Part shown: positions 7,912-14,723 of the stretch, piece by piece
Position numbering within the stretch: position 1 is the first letter of the stretch
Layout of the letters: every line of letters begins with the position of its first letter
Source: Fulvivirgaceae bacterium JP3-4
Lineage (GTDB): Bacteria; Bacteroidota; Bacteroidia; Cytophagales; Cyclobacteriaceae
NCBI GenBank assembly: GCA_029309925.1
Contig: JARKND010000005.1
Coordinates: 558,001-622,000, forward strand
Length of the DNA stretch: 64,000 nucleotides
Direction: 5' to 3'
Position numbers and translations under genes: made by a program
Notes under the pieces: generated by a model
What the model was told of the DNA's origin: nothing
Database searches by the model: none
What the model saw: only the letters and a program-made list of their open reading frames with translations

Positions 7912-8160
7912 ATGTTTTATGTATACATTCTAAAGTCTGAAACAAGTGGCCGGTACTACATCGGTTATTCAGAAGATCCAGACCGCAGGCTTGCTGAACA
8001 CAATTCCGGAAAGGTAAAGTCAACACGCAATTTTCGTCCTTGGGTCAAGATTTATACCGAGGCTTTTCCTGATGAGGTTTCCGCGATTAGACGTGAGCGG
8101 GAAATAAAATCGATGAAAAGCAGAAAATATATTGAATCGCTTTTGCAAAAGCATTTTTAG
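7912..8160 (+). CDS. GIY-YIG nuclease family protein, cassette copy 1
   Basis: This 82-residue protein consists of a single GIY-YIG domain. YVYIL (residues 3-7) and YYIG (15-18) form the GIY and YIG strands. Conserved arginines lie in EDPDRRLAEHNSG, and a basic, acidic-tipped helix follows (AIRREREIKSMKSRKYIESL). The length matches the small YhbQ/UPF0213-type members. GIY-YIG enzymes are single-strand-nicking or homing-type DNA nucleases, and the target of this one is unknown. I chose the ATG rather than an upstream TTG because the TTG lies inside the terminator hairpin. The ATG directly abuts the T tract of the tRNA-Leu terminator, so expression probably depends on readthrough or an internal promoter. 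Confidence 0.9.
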   Translation: MFYVYILKSETSGRYYIGYSEDPDRRLAEHNSGKVKSTRNFRPWVKIYTEAFPDEVSAIRREREIKSMKSRKYIESLLQKHF

Positions 8161-8169
8161 ACCAAGTTG

Positions 8170-8256
8170 GCGCTGGGTGGAATTGAGTATACACGTCCCG
8201 ATCTTAATCGGGATGGGCAGTAATGCCTGTATCCCGATCAATCGGGACAAGGGGTA
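8170..8256 (+). pseudogene. Hairpin-substituted tRNA-Leu remnant, cassette copy 1
   Basis: This 87-base segment aligns end to end with the intact tRNA-Leu: gcgctgggtggaattgagta at the start, gggcagtaatgcctgta in the variable arm and aggggta at the end. Both the anticodon arm (tcccgatcttaatcggga) and the T arm (tcccgatcaatcggga) have become perfect palindromes of the same TCCCGAT family. It starts ten bases after the GIY-YIG stop codon. The T-loop consensus ttcaa is lost, so charging and elongation-factor binding are unlikely. Confidence 0.85.
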
Positions 8257-8263
8257 CACACTA

Positions 8264-8297
8264 AGAGATGCTGCGTTGAGTGGTATCTCTTTTTTTT
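8264..8297 (+). terminator. tRNA-Leu terminator, copy 2
   Basis: Same agagat / atctct hairpin and T run as copy 1, displaced by 386 bases. The T run is one base longer. Confidence 0.72.
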
Positions 8298-8546
8298 ATG
8301 TTTTATGTATACATTCTAAAGTCTGAAACAAGTGGCCGTTACTACATCGGTTATTCAGAAGATCCAGACCGCAGGCTTGCTGAACACAATTCCGGAAAGG
8401 TAAAGTCAACACGCAATTTTCGTCCTTGGGTCAAGATTTATACCGAGGCTTTTCCTGATGAGGTTTCCGCGATTAGACGTGAGCGGGAAATAAAATCGAT
8501 GAAAAGCAGAAAATATATTGAATCGCTTTTGCAAAAGCATTTTTAG
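8298..8546 (+). CDS. GIY-YIG nuclease family protein, cassette copy 2
   Basis: The 82-residue product is identical to that of the gene at 7912. Reading the two side by side I find one silent base change (CGG to CGT in the Arg codon of SGRYY). The whole 386-bp cassette around it, from the end of one tRNA-Leu copy to the end of the next, is duplicated with only a handful of changes, so the duplication is recent or is maintained by gene conversion. The domain assignment is as for copy 1. The identical protein under silent change hints at selection, but one substitution is weak evidence. Confidence 0.9.
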   Translation: MFYVYILKSETSGRYYIGYSEDPDRRLAEHNSGKVKSTRNFRPWVKIYTEAFPDEVSAIRREREIKSMKSRKYIESLLQKHF

Positions 8547-8555
8547 ACCAAGTTG

Positions 8556-8642
8556 GCGCTGGGTGGAATTGAGTATACACGTCCCGATCTTAATCGGGAT
8601 GGGCAGTAATTGCTGTATCCCGATCAATCGGGACAAGGGGTA
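8556..8642 (+). pseudogene. Hairpin-substituted tRNA-Leu remnant, cassette copy 2
   Basis: This is the same 87-base tRNA-Leu derivative as at 8170-8256, with palindromes tcccgatcttaatcggga and tcccgatcaatcggga in place of the anticodon and T arms. It differs by one base (taattgctg for taatgcctg). A third terminator copy follows. Confidence 0.85.
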
Positions 8643-8649
8643 CACACTA

Positions 8650-8684
8650 AGAGATGCTGCGTTGAGTGGTATCTCTTTTTTTTT
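8650..8684 (+). terminator. tRNA-Leu terminator, copy 3
   Basis: Third copy of the agagat / atctct hairpin with a run of nine T. Similarity to the cassette stops here, which marks the right edge of the repeated locus. I see nothing in 8685-8828. Confidence 0.72.
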
Positions 8685-8828
8685 CCGTTCTGCTCGGCTT
8701 GGTGCTCTTAAATTTTGCACCGACATAACCGCACTCTTAGGTCGACAGATGCGACCCGGAGCACGCCACGGTAAAACGAAACTCTTCAAAAGAAGGCAAT
8801 CTAAAACCTGCAATCACTTCCCAAAAAA

Positions 8829-9635
8829 CTAATACTCCCCCTCCAAAGTCGCATCTTCAAACCTTTTTGGAATCACTGTCCAGCCATACCTGTCGCGAAG
8901 TTTTCTTAGTTTGTTAATGGAGTAGCTGGAGGGAGGACCGCTCAAAAAAGGACTTTCATCTACGTTCCAGTAATCCTGTATGTTGATGGTTCCGGTTCGT
9001 GGATTGTTTATCACCGAATCGTGAATGCGCGCAATCATGCGGTCTGCGTTCGGTGTATTCATACTGTTCGAGCCTGAAAGTTCGAGGTAGGTAATTTTGT
9101 TAGTAGTAGAAAGTATAAGTTCGTGTAGGCGTGCCGTTACGTAGAATTTCGCACTGACCAGCTCTTTATTCCTTGACAAATTAACAACATAAGGGCTGTT
9201 CGGCATGTAGTCTAATATCACTTCACGCAGATTGGTCAAACCTCCGAAATGGATTTTGTCAATAACCATATCCAGATCTGAAATCTCGAACCGTGTGATG
9301 GTTTGGATGTCGCCTGAAACTCTGGCCATATAATTTTTGCGCGTGGCATAGCGGTGAGTAAACGCGACCTTTTCATTAGCGTAAAGGACTTTCTTTTCTA
9401 TAACACCATCGCCCCAGTTGACTGACACCTTTCCTCCGTTTCCCGTTAAATAGAAATTCAATGTGTGGTAGTTGTAAAGGTAAGTCAGGTAGAAGGTCAG
9501 AAACTGGTCTTCGTAGTAGTTGGCCGAAGTTTTAGCGTCTTCTGTTAACGAAGTTGGTTCACCAATTTCATCCTGGGAACAGCTGCTGAAAAAAACTAGC
9601 AGCATAATGGGTAAGAGCCTGTATAAAGATTTCAT
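8829..9635 (-). CDS. Lipoprotein with PKD-like and leucine-rich-like regions
   Basis: Starting from the ATG at 9635 the 268-residue product opens with a lipoprotein signal (MKSLYRLLPIMLLVFFSSC). A longer frame exists upstream but would bury this signal. Residues about 55-115 hold a beta-rich stretch (VNWGDGVIEKKVLY, then FTHRY) that resembles a PKD fold. After it come lines such as LTNLREVILDYMPNSPYVVN and TNKITYLELSGSNS, which resemble the irregular leucine-rich repeats of BspA-type surface proteins. It is predicted to be anchored in the outer membrane. The function is unknown. No operon partner is visible. Confidence 0.75.
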   Translation of the reverse strand: MKSLYRLLPIMLLVFFSSCSQDEIGEPTSLTEDAKTSANYYEDQFLTFYLTYLYNYHTLNFYLTGNGGKVSVNWGDGVIEKKVLYANEKVAFTHRYATRKNYMARVSGDIQTITRFEISDLDMVIDKIHFGGLTNLREVILDYMPNSPYVVNLSRNKELVSAKFYVTARLHELILSTTNKITYLELSGSNSMNTPNADRMIARIHDSVINNPRTGTINIQDYWNVDESPFLSGPPSSYSINKLRKLRDRYGWTVIPKRFEDATLEGEY

Positions 9636-9799
9636 AAGCTTACTTTTGCAATTCATCGGTGTAAAAAGTAGTTCCGCATTTGAAACCTGCAACTGATCGG
9701 CATATGCTCTACAGTCAATGAATTGTTGCTCTACATACATACCATTTTAAAAGTTAAACGATACTTGCACCTGTGTGAAACTTGTTTTGTAGGTGTTGA

Positions 9800-10252
9800 T
9801 TAGCCGAACAATCCTATCCAATCCCTTACATGCAAAAACATTCCACATGCAAACACCAGATGACCCAGCCAGATCACGGTCAGGAATTGAAATAGATTTA
9901 TTTCAGGCGGCTTTGGATGGATGGCAAAAAATAACCGCCACCCTGCGATGCCGACCAGACCCGCTGCTGCTCCAAACAGCAGCGCATCTTTCCAGGTTGG
10001 CCCAAGGATGTCATGATCGATTGCAAGCCGATAGCAAAATGCAAAGCTGACTCCGATAGCGTAGTGGAGTATTGTCGCGCCAACAAAAAGTGTTCTCCGT
10101 TGACTGCGATTAAGGTCGCGCCCGAATCGCAGCATTTCTGCAAGGACGCGTATCACACGAAACGGCTTGCCCGACAGTCGCGCGATCAATTCTACAAACA
10201 GCGTCATGGCAAGTGTGCCAATAATACCTGCCATTATTATCATGTAATCCAT
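9800..10252 (-). CDS. Hypothetical four-helix membrane protein
   Basis: This 150-residue protein has hydrophobic segments near residues 3-24, 57-78, 88-107 and 120-140, with a basic cytoplasmic loop (GKPFRVIRVLAEMLRFGRDL). I do not recognise the family. It stands between the lipoprotein gene and the tatA operon on the same strand, separated from tatA by a terminator. The hydrophobic pattern and lack of interruptions support a real gene. Confidence 0.65.
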   Translation of the reverse strand: MDYMIIMAGIIGTLAMTLFVELIARLSGKPFRVIRVLAEMLRFGRDLNRSQRRTLFVGATILHYAIGVSFAFCYRLAIDHDILGPTWKDALLFGAAAGLVGIAGWRLFFAIHPKPPEINLFQFLTVIWLGHLVFACGMFLHVRDWIGLFG

Positions 10253-10287
10253 TATCTCATTCTAAGTTTGCTTCAAGAATGACTGTA

Positions 10288-10318
10288 ATAAAAAAATGCC
10301 CACATCGCTGCGGGCATC
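10288..10318 (-). terminator. Intrinsic terminator of the ferritin-like/tatA operon
   Basis: Read on the minus strand: atgcccgcagcgatgtgggcat followed by a T run. It lies about 30 bases beyond the tatA stop. Confidence 0.88.
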
Positions 10319-10345
10319 TGACAAACGCCAACTCTCCTTATAAAA

Positions 10346-10531
10346 CTACGGTGTGGATTCAATATCCTGCTTCACTTCCTTAACACCTTCCTTGAACTCC
10401 TTCACTCCCTTGCCGAGACCTTTCATGAAGTCAGGAATTTTCTTCGCACCGAAAAATATCAGGACAAACAAACCGATGACGAGAATTTCCTGCATTCCCA
10501 CGCCACCTAAAAAACCAAAAAACGTTTCCAT
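10346..10531 (-). CDS. tatA: Sec-independent protein translocase TatA
   Basis: The 61-residue product from the ATG at 10531 has a short periplasmic N-terminus and one hydrophobic helix (QEILVIGLFVLIFFGAKKIP). This is followed by the hallmark FGxKKIPDFMKGLGKGxKEF hinge and amphipathic helix, then a charged tail (GVKEVKQDIESTP). TatA multimers form the pore that exports folded proteins with twin-arginine signals. It is the third gene of a minus-strand operon behind two ferritin-like proteins that both carry twin-arginine signals, 16 bases from the second. This strongly suggests a dedicated or supplementary TatA. No tatC lies nearby. Confidence 0.95.
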   Translation of the reverse strand: METFFGFLGGVGMQEILVIGLFVLIFFGAKKIPDFMKGLGKGVKEFKEGVKEVKQDIESTP

Positions 10532-10547
10532 AAAATTCTTTCTTAGG

Positions 10548-11357
10548 TTAAACAATGAACGGATCTACGATAGCCAGTATCTGCTCCTTTGAAAGCGGCT
10601 CATCAAATGCTTCGGTTTTTGCGTTGGCTGAAACGCTTCCTAGCGATGAGATGCTGTTAAGGCTCGCGCCTGCATGTGTGATGTTTTCTTCACCAGCGTA
10701 GATTGCATCCGGGGCTCCGTTTGCTTCCTTCCCGGTGATCCACCCTTTAATGTTCATGCTTGCAACTTTTGCACGAAGTCTTCTCACCTCCGATGCATGT
10801 CTCGCCTCAACGCTATGGATCTGCAGCGCAGCCTTCAATGTGTTGTTATCAGTGATCAGGTTTCCCGCCTGACCTTTATAGGCGCGCACACCGGCATCTT
10901 CGAAGGATTGCGACAACGCCAGGAAAGTCTGATAGTTGGTGAACGCGGTTGAGAACGCTCCGCCTGCCGTGAAATCAAATGTAGGTTTTGAAACAGCATT
11001 CCCGCCAAGGGCGCTCTTGAGAAATGCTACGTGCGCTGTCTCGTGCTGGCTGATCTGTGCGAAGATCGCGCGGTCTGATGAAGGGATAAGCCCTGAAGCG
11101 TTGAGTCCCATCTTATAGAATTCGTCTTCAAGATACTCCAGCGTCAGCGCAAAATTCAGAACATCAGCGATTGCTGTGCTCTGCGCTTTGACTGTACGCG
11201 GCATAAACGTGAGCGCCACGGGCAATGTGGCCAATGCAGCCTTGATACTGAAGTCCCCGGCCTTTTTGAAGAAGCCTCTTCTTCCGGCAAAAGTTTTTAC
11301 TTCATCCTGATCAATTTTTTCCAGGTCGAGCAGATCTATGATTTTATTTAAGTTCAT
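10548..11357 (-). CDS. Tat-exported ferritin-like protein
   Basis: In this 269-residue protein residues 26-60 form a twin-arginine signal (GRRGFFKKAGDFSIKAALAT, then LPVALTF), ending near VKAQ. The remainder fits the ferritin-like four-helix fold seen in desiccation-related and PF13668 proteins. It has LTLEYLEDEFYKMGL, ISQHETAHVAFLKSALGG and HSVEARHASEVRRLRAK, whose Glu and His residues are plausible metal ligands in four helices. The N-terminus is unusually long before the RR pair (about 25 residues). A metal-binding or redox role in the periplasm is inferred. It lies 11 bases after its paralogue and 16 before tatA. Confidence 0.88.
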   Translation of the reverse strand: MNLNKIIDLLDLEKIDQDEVKTFAGRRGFFKKAGDFSIKAALATLPVALTFMPRTVKAQSTAIADVLNFALTLEYLEDEFYKMGLNASGLIPSSDRAIFAQISQHETAHVAFLKSALGGNAVSKPTFDFTAGGAFSTAFTNYQTFLALSQSFEDAGVRAYKGQAGNLITDNNTLKAALQIHSVEARHASEVRRLRAKVASMNIKGWITGKEANGAPDAIYAGEENITHAGASLNSISSLGSVSANAKTEAFDEPLSKEQILAIVDPFIV

Positions 11358-11368
11358 GTCGTTTCAGT

Positions 11369-12067
11369 TTATTCGGTTGGAAGATTGTTGCCGTTGACTT
11401 TTGTTTTGATAAATGGGTCCGCTGCGGTGAGCACTTCGACTGGCATTTTCGCTCCATCAAGTCCCATGGCGTCAACTACCTCGTTGCCTGCGAAGTCGGC
11501 AGATTTAGGATTGAGCAGATCGCGTATTGCGGCCGCATGACGGGCTTCAACAGAAACGATTTTGCCGGCCACGAGCAGCAGGTTCACATCCTCGAGAAGG
11601 TTTCCCGCTCCATTATATGCCGCAACACCGAGGTCTTCAAATGTTTTAGCTGTACTGAGCACGCTGGCGCGATCGGCAAAATTTACAGAGGAGAAGTCAA
11701 CTTCAAGATCGCCAATGGCATTTCCCATGAGTGCTGCCTTTAGAAATTCACGGTGCGCAATCTCATGGTCGCGGATGTCGGTTAAAATTACCTGCTCCTC
11801 TGCAGAAAAAATAGTGCTGAATGCCGCATTGCCAGTCACTGCTGTATAGAATGCAGCTTCGAGCTGTTCGAGGGCATAGGCGTAGTTCAGGATGCCTGTA
11901 TCGCCAGAGCCGAGATCTACTCCGTTGTCATTAGCCGGGGTGTCATCCTCATCACATCCCGTGATAACGAGTGCAGCTACTCCGGCTGAAGCGCCCGCGT
12001 ACTTAATGAACGCGCGTCTCTTCAATACAGACGTTTCACGTGCTTGCTGTTTTTCGATGTTTTCCAT
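11369..12067 (-). CDS. Tat-exported ferritin-like lipoprotein
   Basis: This 232-residue paralogue of the downstream gene has an N-terminus that combines a twin-arginine motif (LKRRAFIKYAGASAGVAALV) with a lipobox ending in ITGC. It is therefore probably folded in the cytoplasm, exported by Tat and lipidated. The mature part has the ferritin-like helices: YAYALEQLEAAFYTA, IRDHEIAHREFLKAALMG and KIVSVEARHAAAIRDLLN. The conserved Glu and HExxH-like residues could hold a di-metal site. First gene of the operon that ends with tatA. Export of a metalloprotein by Tat is consistent with metal loading before transport. Confidence 0.88.
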   Translation of the reverse strand: MENIEKQQARETSVLKRRAFIKYAGASAGVAALVITGCDEDDTPANDNGVDLGSGDTGILNYAYALEQLEAAFYTAVTGNAAFSTIFSAEEQVILTDIRDHEIAHREFLKAALMGNAIGDLEVDFSSVNFADRASVLSTAKTFEDLGVAAYNGAGNLLEDVNLLLVAGKIVSVEARHAAAIRDLLNPKSADFAGNEVVDAMGLDGAKMPVEVLTAADPFIKTKVNGNNLPTE

Positions 12068-12254
12068 TCTTGTTGTTTTAATGGTTAAAGTGAATCTACT
12101 TCTCAGCCAGCGGGGTTGAAAGAGATACGTAATAGCAGAATAAAATGGATTTCAGCTGGTATAATAAAATACGGAGTGGCTATACGCCCGAAGCATTTAC
12201 CGTTGCAAAGATCAGAAGCGCTGTTTTTTCAGAAGGTGTCCTTGATCACAATAA

Positions 12255-12283
12255 AAAAGCCTCGATTGAATCTCCGGGCTTTC
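12255..12283 (-). terminator. Possible terminator after the protease gene
   Basis: On the minus strand aaagcccgg..cgaggcttt has a 5-bp stem with internal mismatches, followed by tttatt. It lies 20-50 bases past the protease stop. Confidence 0.45.
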
Positions 12284-12304
12284 AGGCAAAAGGGTAGCGG
12301 GCGG

Positions 12305-13375
12305 TTATTTTATCAAAGCAGTCACTGAAAACTTACATCCATATTTTTCGGCAAAGTAATCGTCAAGTTCGTTGGCTTTCCGGAAGAGTTCGCCAATGTT
12401 CATCTTAACTTCGTTTGCGCGTGGGCCGATGACATCGGAAATATGAACCCGGTAGGCAAGATGCAGTTCCTTGTCCCAGAGGCCGAGTCTAAATGGAAAG
12501 AGGTCACGGCTTGTGATTTCCTCGAGGAAAGCCTGCATGTTCTTAGTCGGCAGCTGATTCAATGGCGATGTAGCGTACAGGTAGTCATTTTGATAGACGA
12601 AAATCCGCGCGCGTGCCGAGCCAAAGTGAAACTCCCAGAACTCCGGACCCTGTCGTGCAATCACAGGTTCGATGCCGAGGTCTGACAGTGCCTGCTCGCA
12701 AAAAACTGACAGCGCTGACAACACAGGTTCGTCAAAATGTTTTTCATCGATATGCTGGCCACAGCTTTGGCAGTAGTGAACCCGTTGTGCGATCAGGGCC
12801 GAACACGAATCGCATACAAGGTTGAAAGTGTTTTCCGCGATGACGCTGAGCGTTTCGAACTCTTCAACCAATGTGGAGACCGGAACCGCAAAGCCCATGT
12901 TTTCGGCTTCCTTGAATTTCGATGTTGTGATCCCAATCACTTCTCCTTTCACATTGAATACCGGACCCCCGCTGTTGCCGGGATTAATGGCAGCATCAGT
13001 TTGTATATAACTTTTCCCCTGCATCACCTGGTTCGGAGCAGACACTATCCCTTCAGTAACTGTGAAGGGCATGCCGTAAGGATAACCCGCAACAAAAACT
13101 TTTTCGCCTCTTGATGCGCTGTTCATGTGAAGCTTCATTTCAGGAACATTGAAGTTGCTTTTCGCTTTGAGGAAAGCGATGTCTTCAAAAGGATTGACTA
13201 GAACCACCTCTGCAAGGTGACGGTTTCCCACACTGTCCTGCACGGATACGCGTTTAAATCTTCCGACAACGTGGTAATTAGTCACAAAAATCCTTTTGTC
13301 ACTCAAGTAGAAGCCGGACCCGGATCCGCCAGCCGTCATTATCTTAAATACACAGGATTCGAAGTTGGGATGCAT
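12305..13375 (-). CDS. Trypsin-like serine protease (S1C) with zinc ribbon and C-terminal YbjN-like domain
   Basis: The 356-residue protein has an N-terminal protease domain of HtrA/Deg type with an intact triad: His35 (TNYHVV), Asp65 (FEDIAFLK) and Ser135 (NPGNSGGP). After it, residues 188-205 form a zinc ribbon (CDSC..CQSC). The C-terminal 140 residues look like the alpha/beta YbjN/CesT-like fold (LSVFCEQALSDLGIEPVIAR, then FWEFHFGSARARIFVYQND). There is no signal peptide and no PDZ domain, so it is probably cytoplasmic, unlike DegP. It follows a partner gene with similar YbjN-like lines by 12 bases. The substrate is unknown. The domain order is what makes it notable. Confidence 0.88.
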   Translation of the reverse strand: MHPNFESCVFKIMTAGGSGSGFYLSDKRIFVTNYHVVGRFKRVSVQDSVGNRHLAEVVLVNPFEDIAFLKAKSNFNVPEMKLHMNSASRGEKVFVAGYPYGMPFTVTEGIVSAPNQVMQGKSYIQTDAAINPGNSGGPVFNVKGEVIGITTSKFKEAENMGFAVPVSTLVEEFETLSVIAENTFNLVCDSCSALIAQRVHYCQSCGQHIDEKHFDEPVLSALSVFCEQALSDLGIEPVIARQGPEFWEFHFGSARARIFVYQNDYLYATSPLNQLPTKNMQAFLEEITSRDLFPFRLGLWDKELHLAYRVHISDVIGPRANEVKMNIGELFRKANELDDYFAEKYGCKFSVTALIK

Positions 13376-13387
13376 ATAACTTTGGGA

Positions 13388-14512
13388 TTATTGTTGTTGT
13401 GCTGGAGCTTTATATTTGACGATCGTGTTTACGAGCACAGGAGCTGCATCTTCCCATCGCTTTTGTGAGGTCGCAGCAAGCGCACCGTTGATATCATCTG
13501 ACACCGCTTTGTCTACATAGTTATTGAAGTAAAGACTGTAGAACGCAAACAATGTCTCCAGGCTTGCCATCAGGTAATTCTTCTCTTGCAGGAATTGTTG
13601 CGCCCTGAGAGCAAATCCGTTCAGTGCTGTTTGAGCGGTAGAAAGGCTTGCATTCCATTTTTCAGGAACAAACACCTGCGCCTTGTAAAGACTTTTTGCA
13701 AAATCATCTTTAGGAAGACTCTGCAGTTTAGAGAAAAAATTGCGGGCAGCATTGTTACGATCTAAAAGCGAAGCCTTCGGATCAGTCATGCTTGTATGCA
13801 CGCGTTCAATTTCGTTCTTTAGAGAGCCCTGCGGTTGTATCACATAGTCTATACGCTTCAATCCGATGCTGAGAATGTCACACGTCTGGTTGTGCCAGCG
13901 CTGACTGTCAAAATGATTGGCAAAGGCAAGAGTTTCACTGATGATTTCCTGCGCACTGGTCCATGCTTGTTGGGCTTCCTTTTCATTGCAGTAAGTCACT
14001 TTTGGCTCGATGATGTTTTTCGTCTGAAATTTCTCGCGGAAGTCATCGTCATAGGTGTCAGCAGTCTTGCAGATTTCCTTTAGGACGTAAAACATTTTAT
14101 ACGGCTCACAGGTGTCTATTGAGCACCTGTAATAGAACCTCAGCTTATCACCCGACAATTGAATTTGTGGAAGTGTGAGCGGATAAAAATTAAGCTCTGC
14201 GATTCTTCGCAACAGGGGCACCCTGGGTGACGCAGCTATATTTACGAATTCACTTGTGATCTCTACATGTTCATCGCGTATTGAAATATTCACTACCACT
14301 GATCCATGAGGAACCTCAAACAAATTGTGAGCGGAATTTCCATAGGTGGTGCGAAGCAACGGGTTGATGTAATCCAGCAGATTCAGAAAAGACGTGCGAT
14401 GTTGTCCCTTTTCCCAGGCTTCAGATACTGCTGGCCATTTCGCGGTATCCATATTTGATTGCAGGCTACCCCAAAGGCTCGGAAGAAATTTTGGTATCGT
14501 ATTCATGCGCAA
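13388..14512 (-). CDS. YbjN-like-domain protein in operon with the protease
   Basis: This 374-residue soluble protein shows no signal peptide. The first half (LFEVPHGSVVVNISIRDEHV, then LLRRIAELNFYPLTLPQIQL) resembles the YbjN/type III chaperone-like fold. The second half is helical (QQFLQEKNYLMASLETLFAF). The family is not recognised with certainty. It lies 12 bases upstream of the protease gene on the same strand, so the two probably act together as protease and adaptor or substrate. That pairing is inference from spacing and from the similar fold at the protease C-terminus. Confidence 0.72.
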   Translation of the reverse strand: MRMNTIPKFLPSLWGSLQSNMDTAKWPAVSEAWEKGQHRTSFLNLLDYINPLLRTTYGNSAHNLFEVPHGSVVVNISIRDEHVEITSEFVNIAASPRVPLLRRIAELNFYPLTLPQIQLSGDKLRFYYRCSIDTCEPYKMFYVLKEICKTADTYDDDFREKFQTKNIIEPKVTYCNEKEAQQAWTSAQEIISETLAFANHFDSQRWHNQTCDILSIGLKRIDYVIQPQGSLKNEIERVHTSMTDPKASLLDRNNAARNFFSKLQSLPKDDFAKSLYKAQVFVPEKWNASLSTAQTALNGFALRAQQFLQEKNYLMASLETLFAFYSLYFNNYVDKAVSDDINGALAATSQKRWEDAAPVLVNTIVKYKAPAQQQ

Positions 14513-14723
14513 TTGTTTTCAGTGAGGGGTGAAAATCAAAGGTACTCGTGGTACCTGCTGCGCCTTGGAAGCTTAGGTCCAATCTATGTTTTTAAAAGGT
14601 CAGCGTGTTAAAACAAATATCGCGGAATGCAGTGTTCACAGAGGGTCTACCTGGGCGATAAGAACGTCTTCGCCTGGTCACTGTGTTTTGGAAATTGTTT
14701 AAGGGAATCGCCAGGTTCAGCGC

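Noticed and set aside
8132-8326. Overlapping frames on either strand of the GIY-YIG cassettes (also 8020-8259 and 8406-8813)
   Set aside because: They read through the tRNA remnant and terminator and merely mirror the duplicated GIY-YIG genes.
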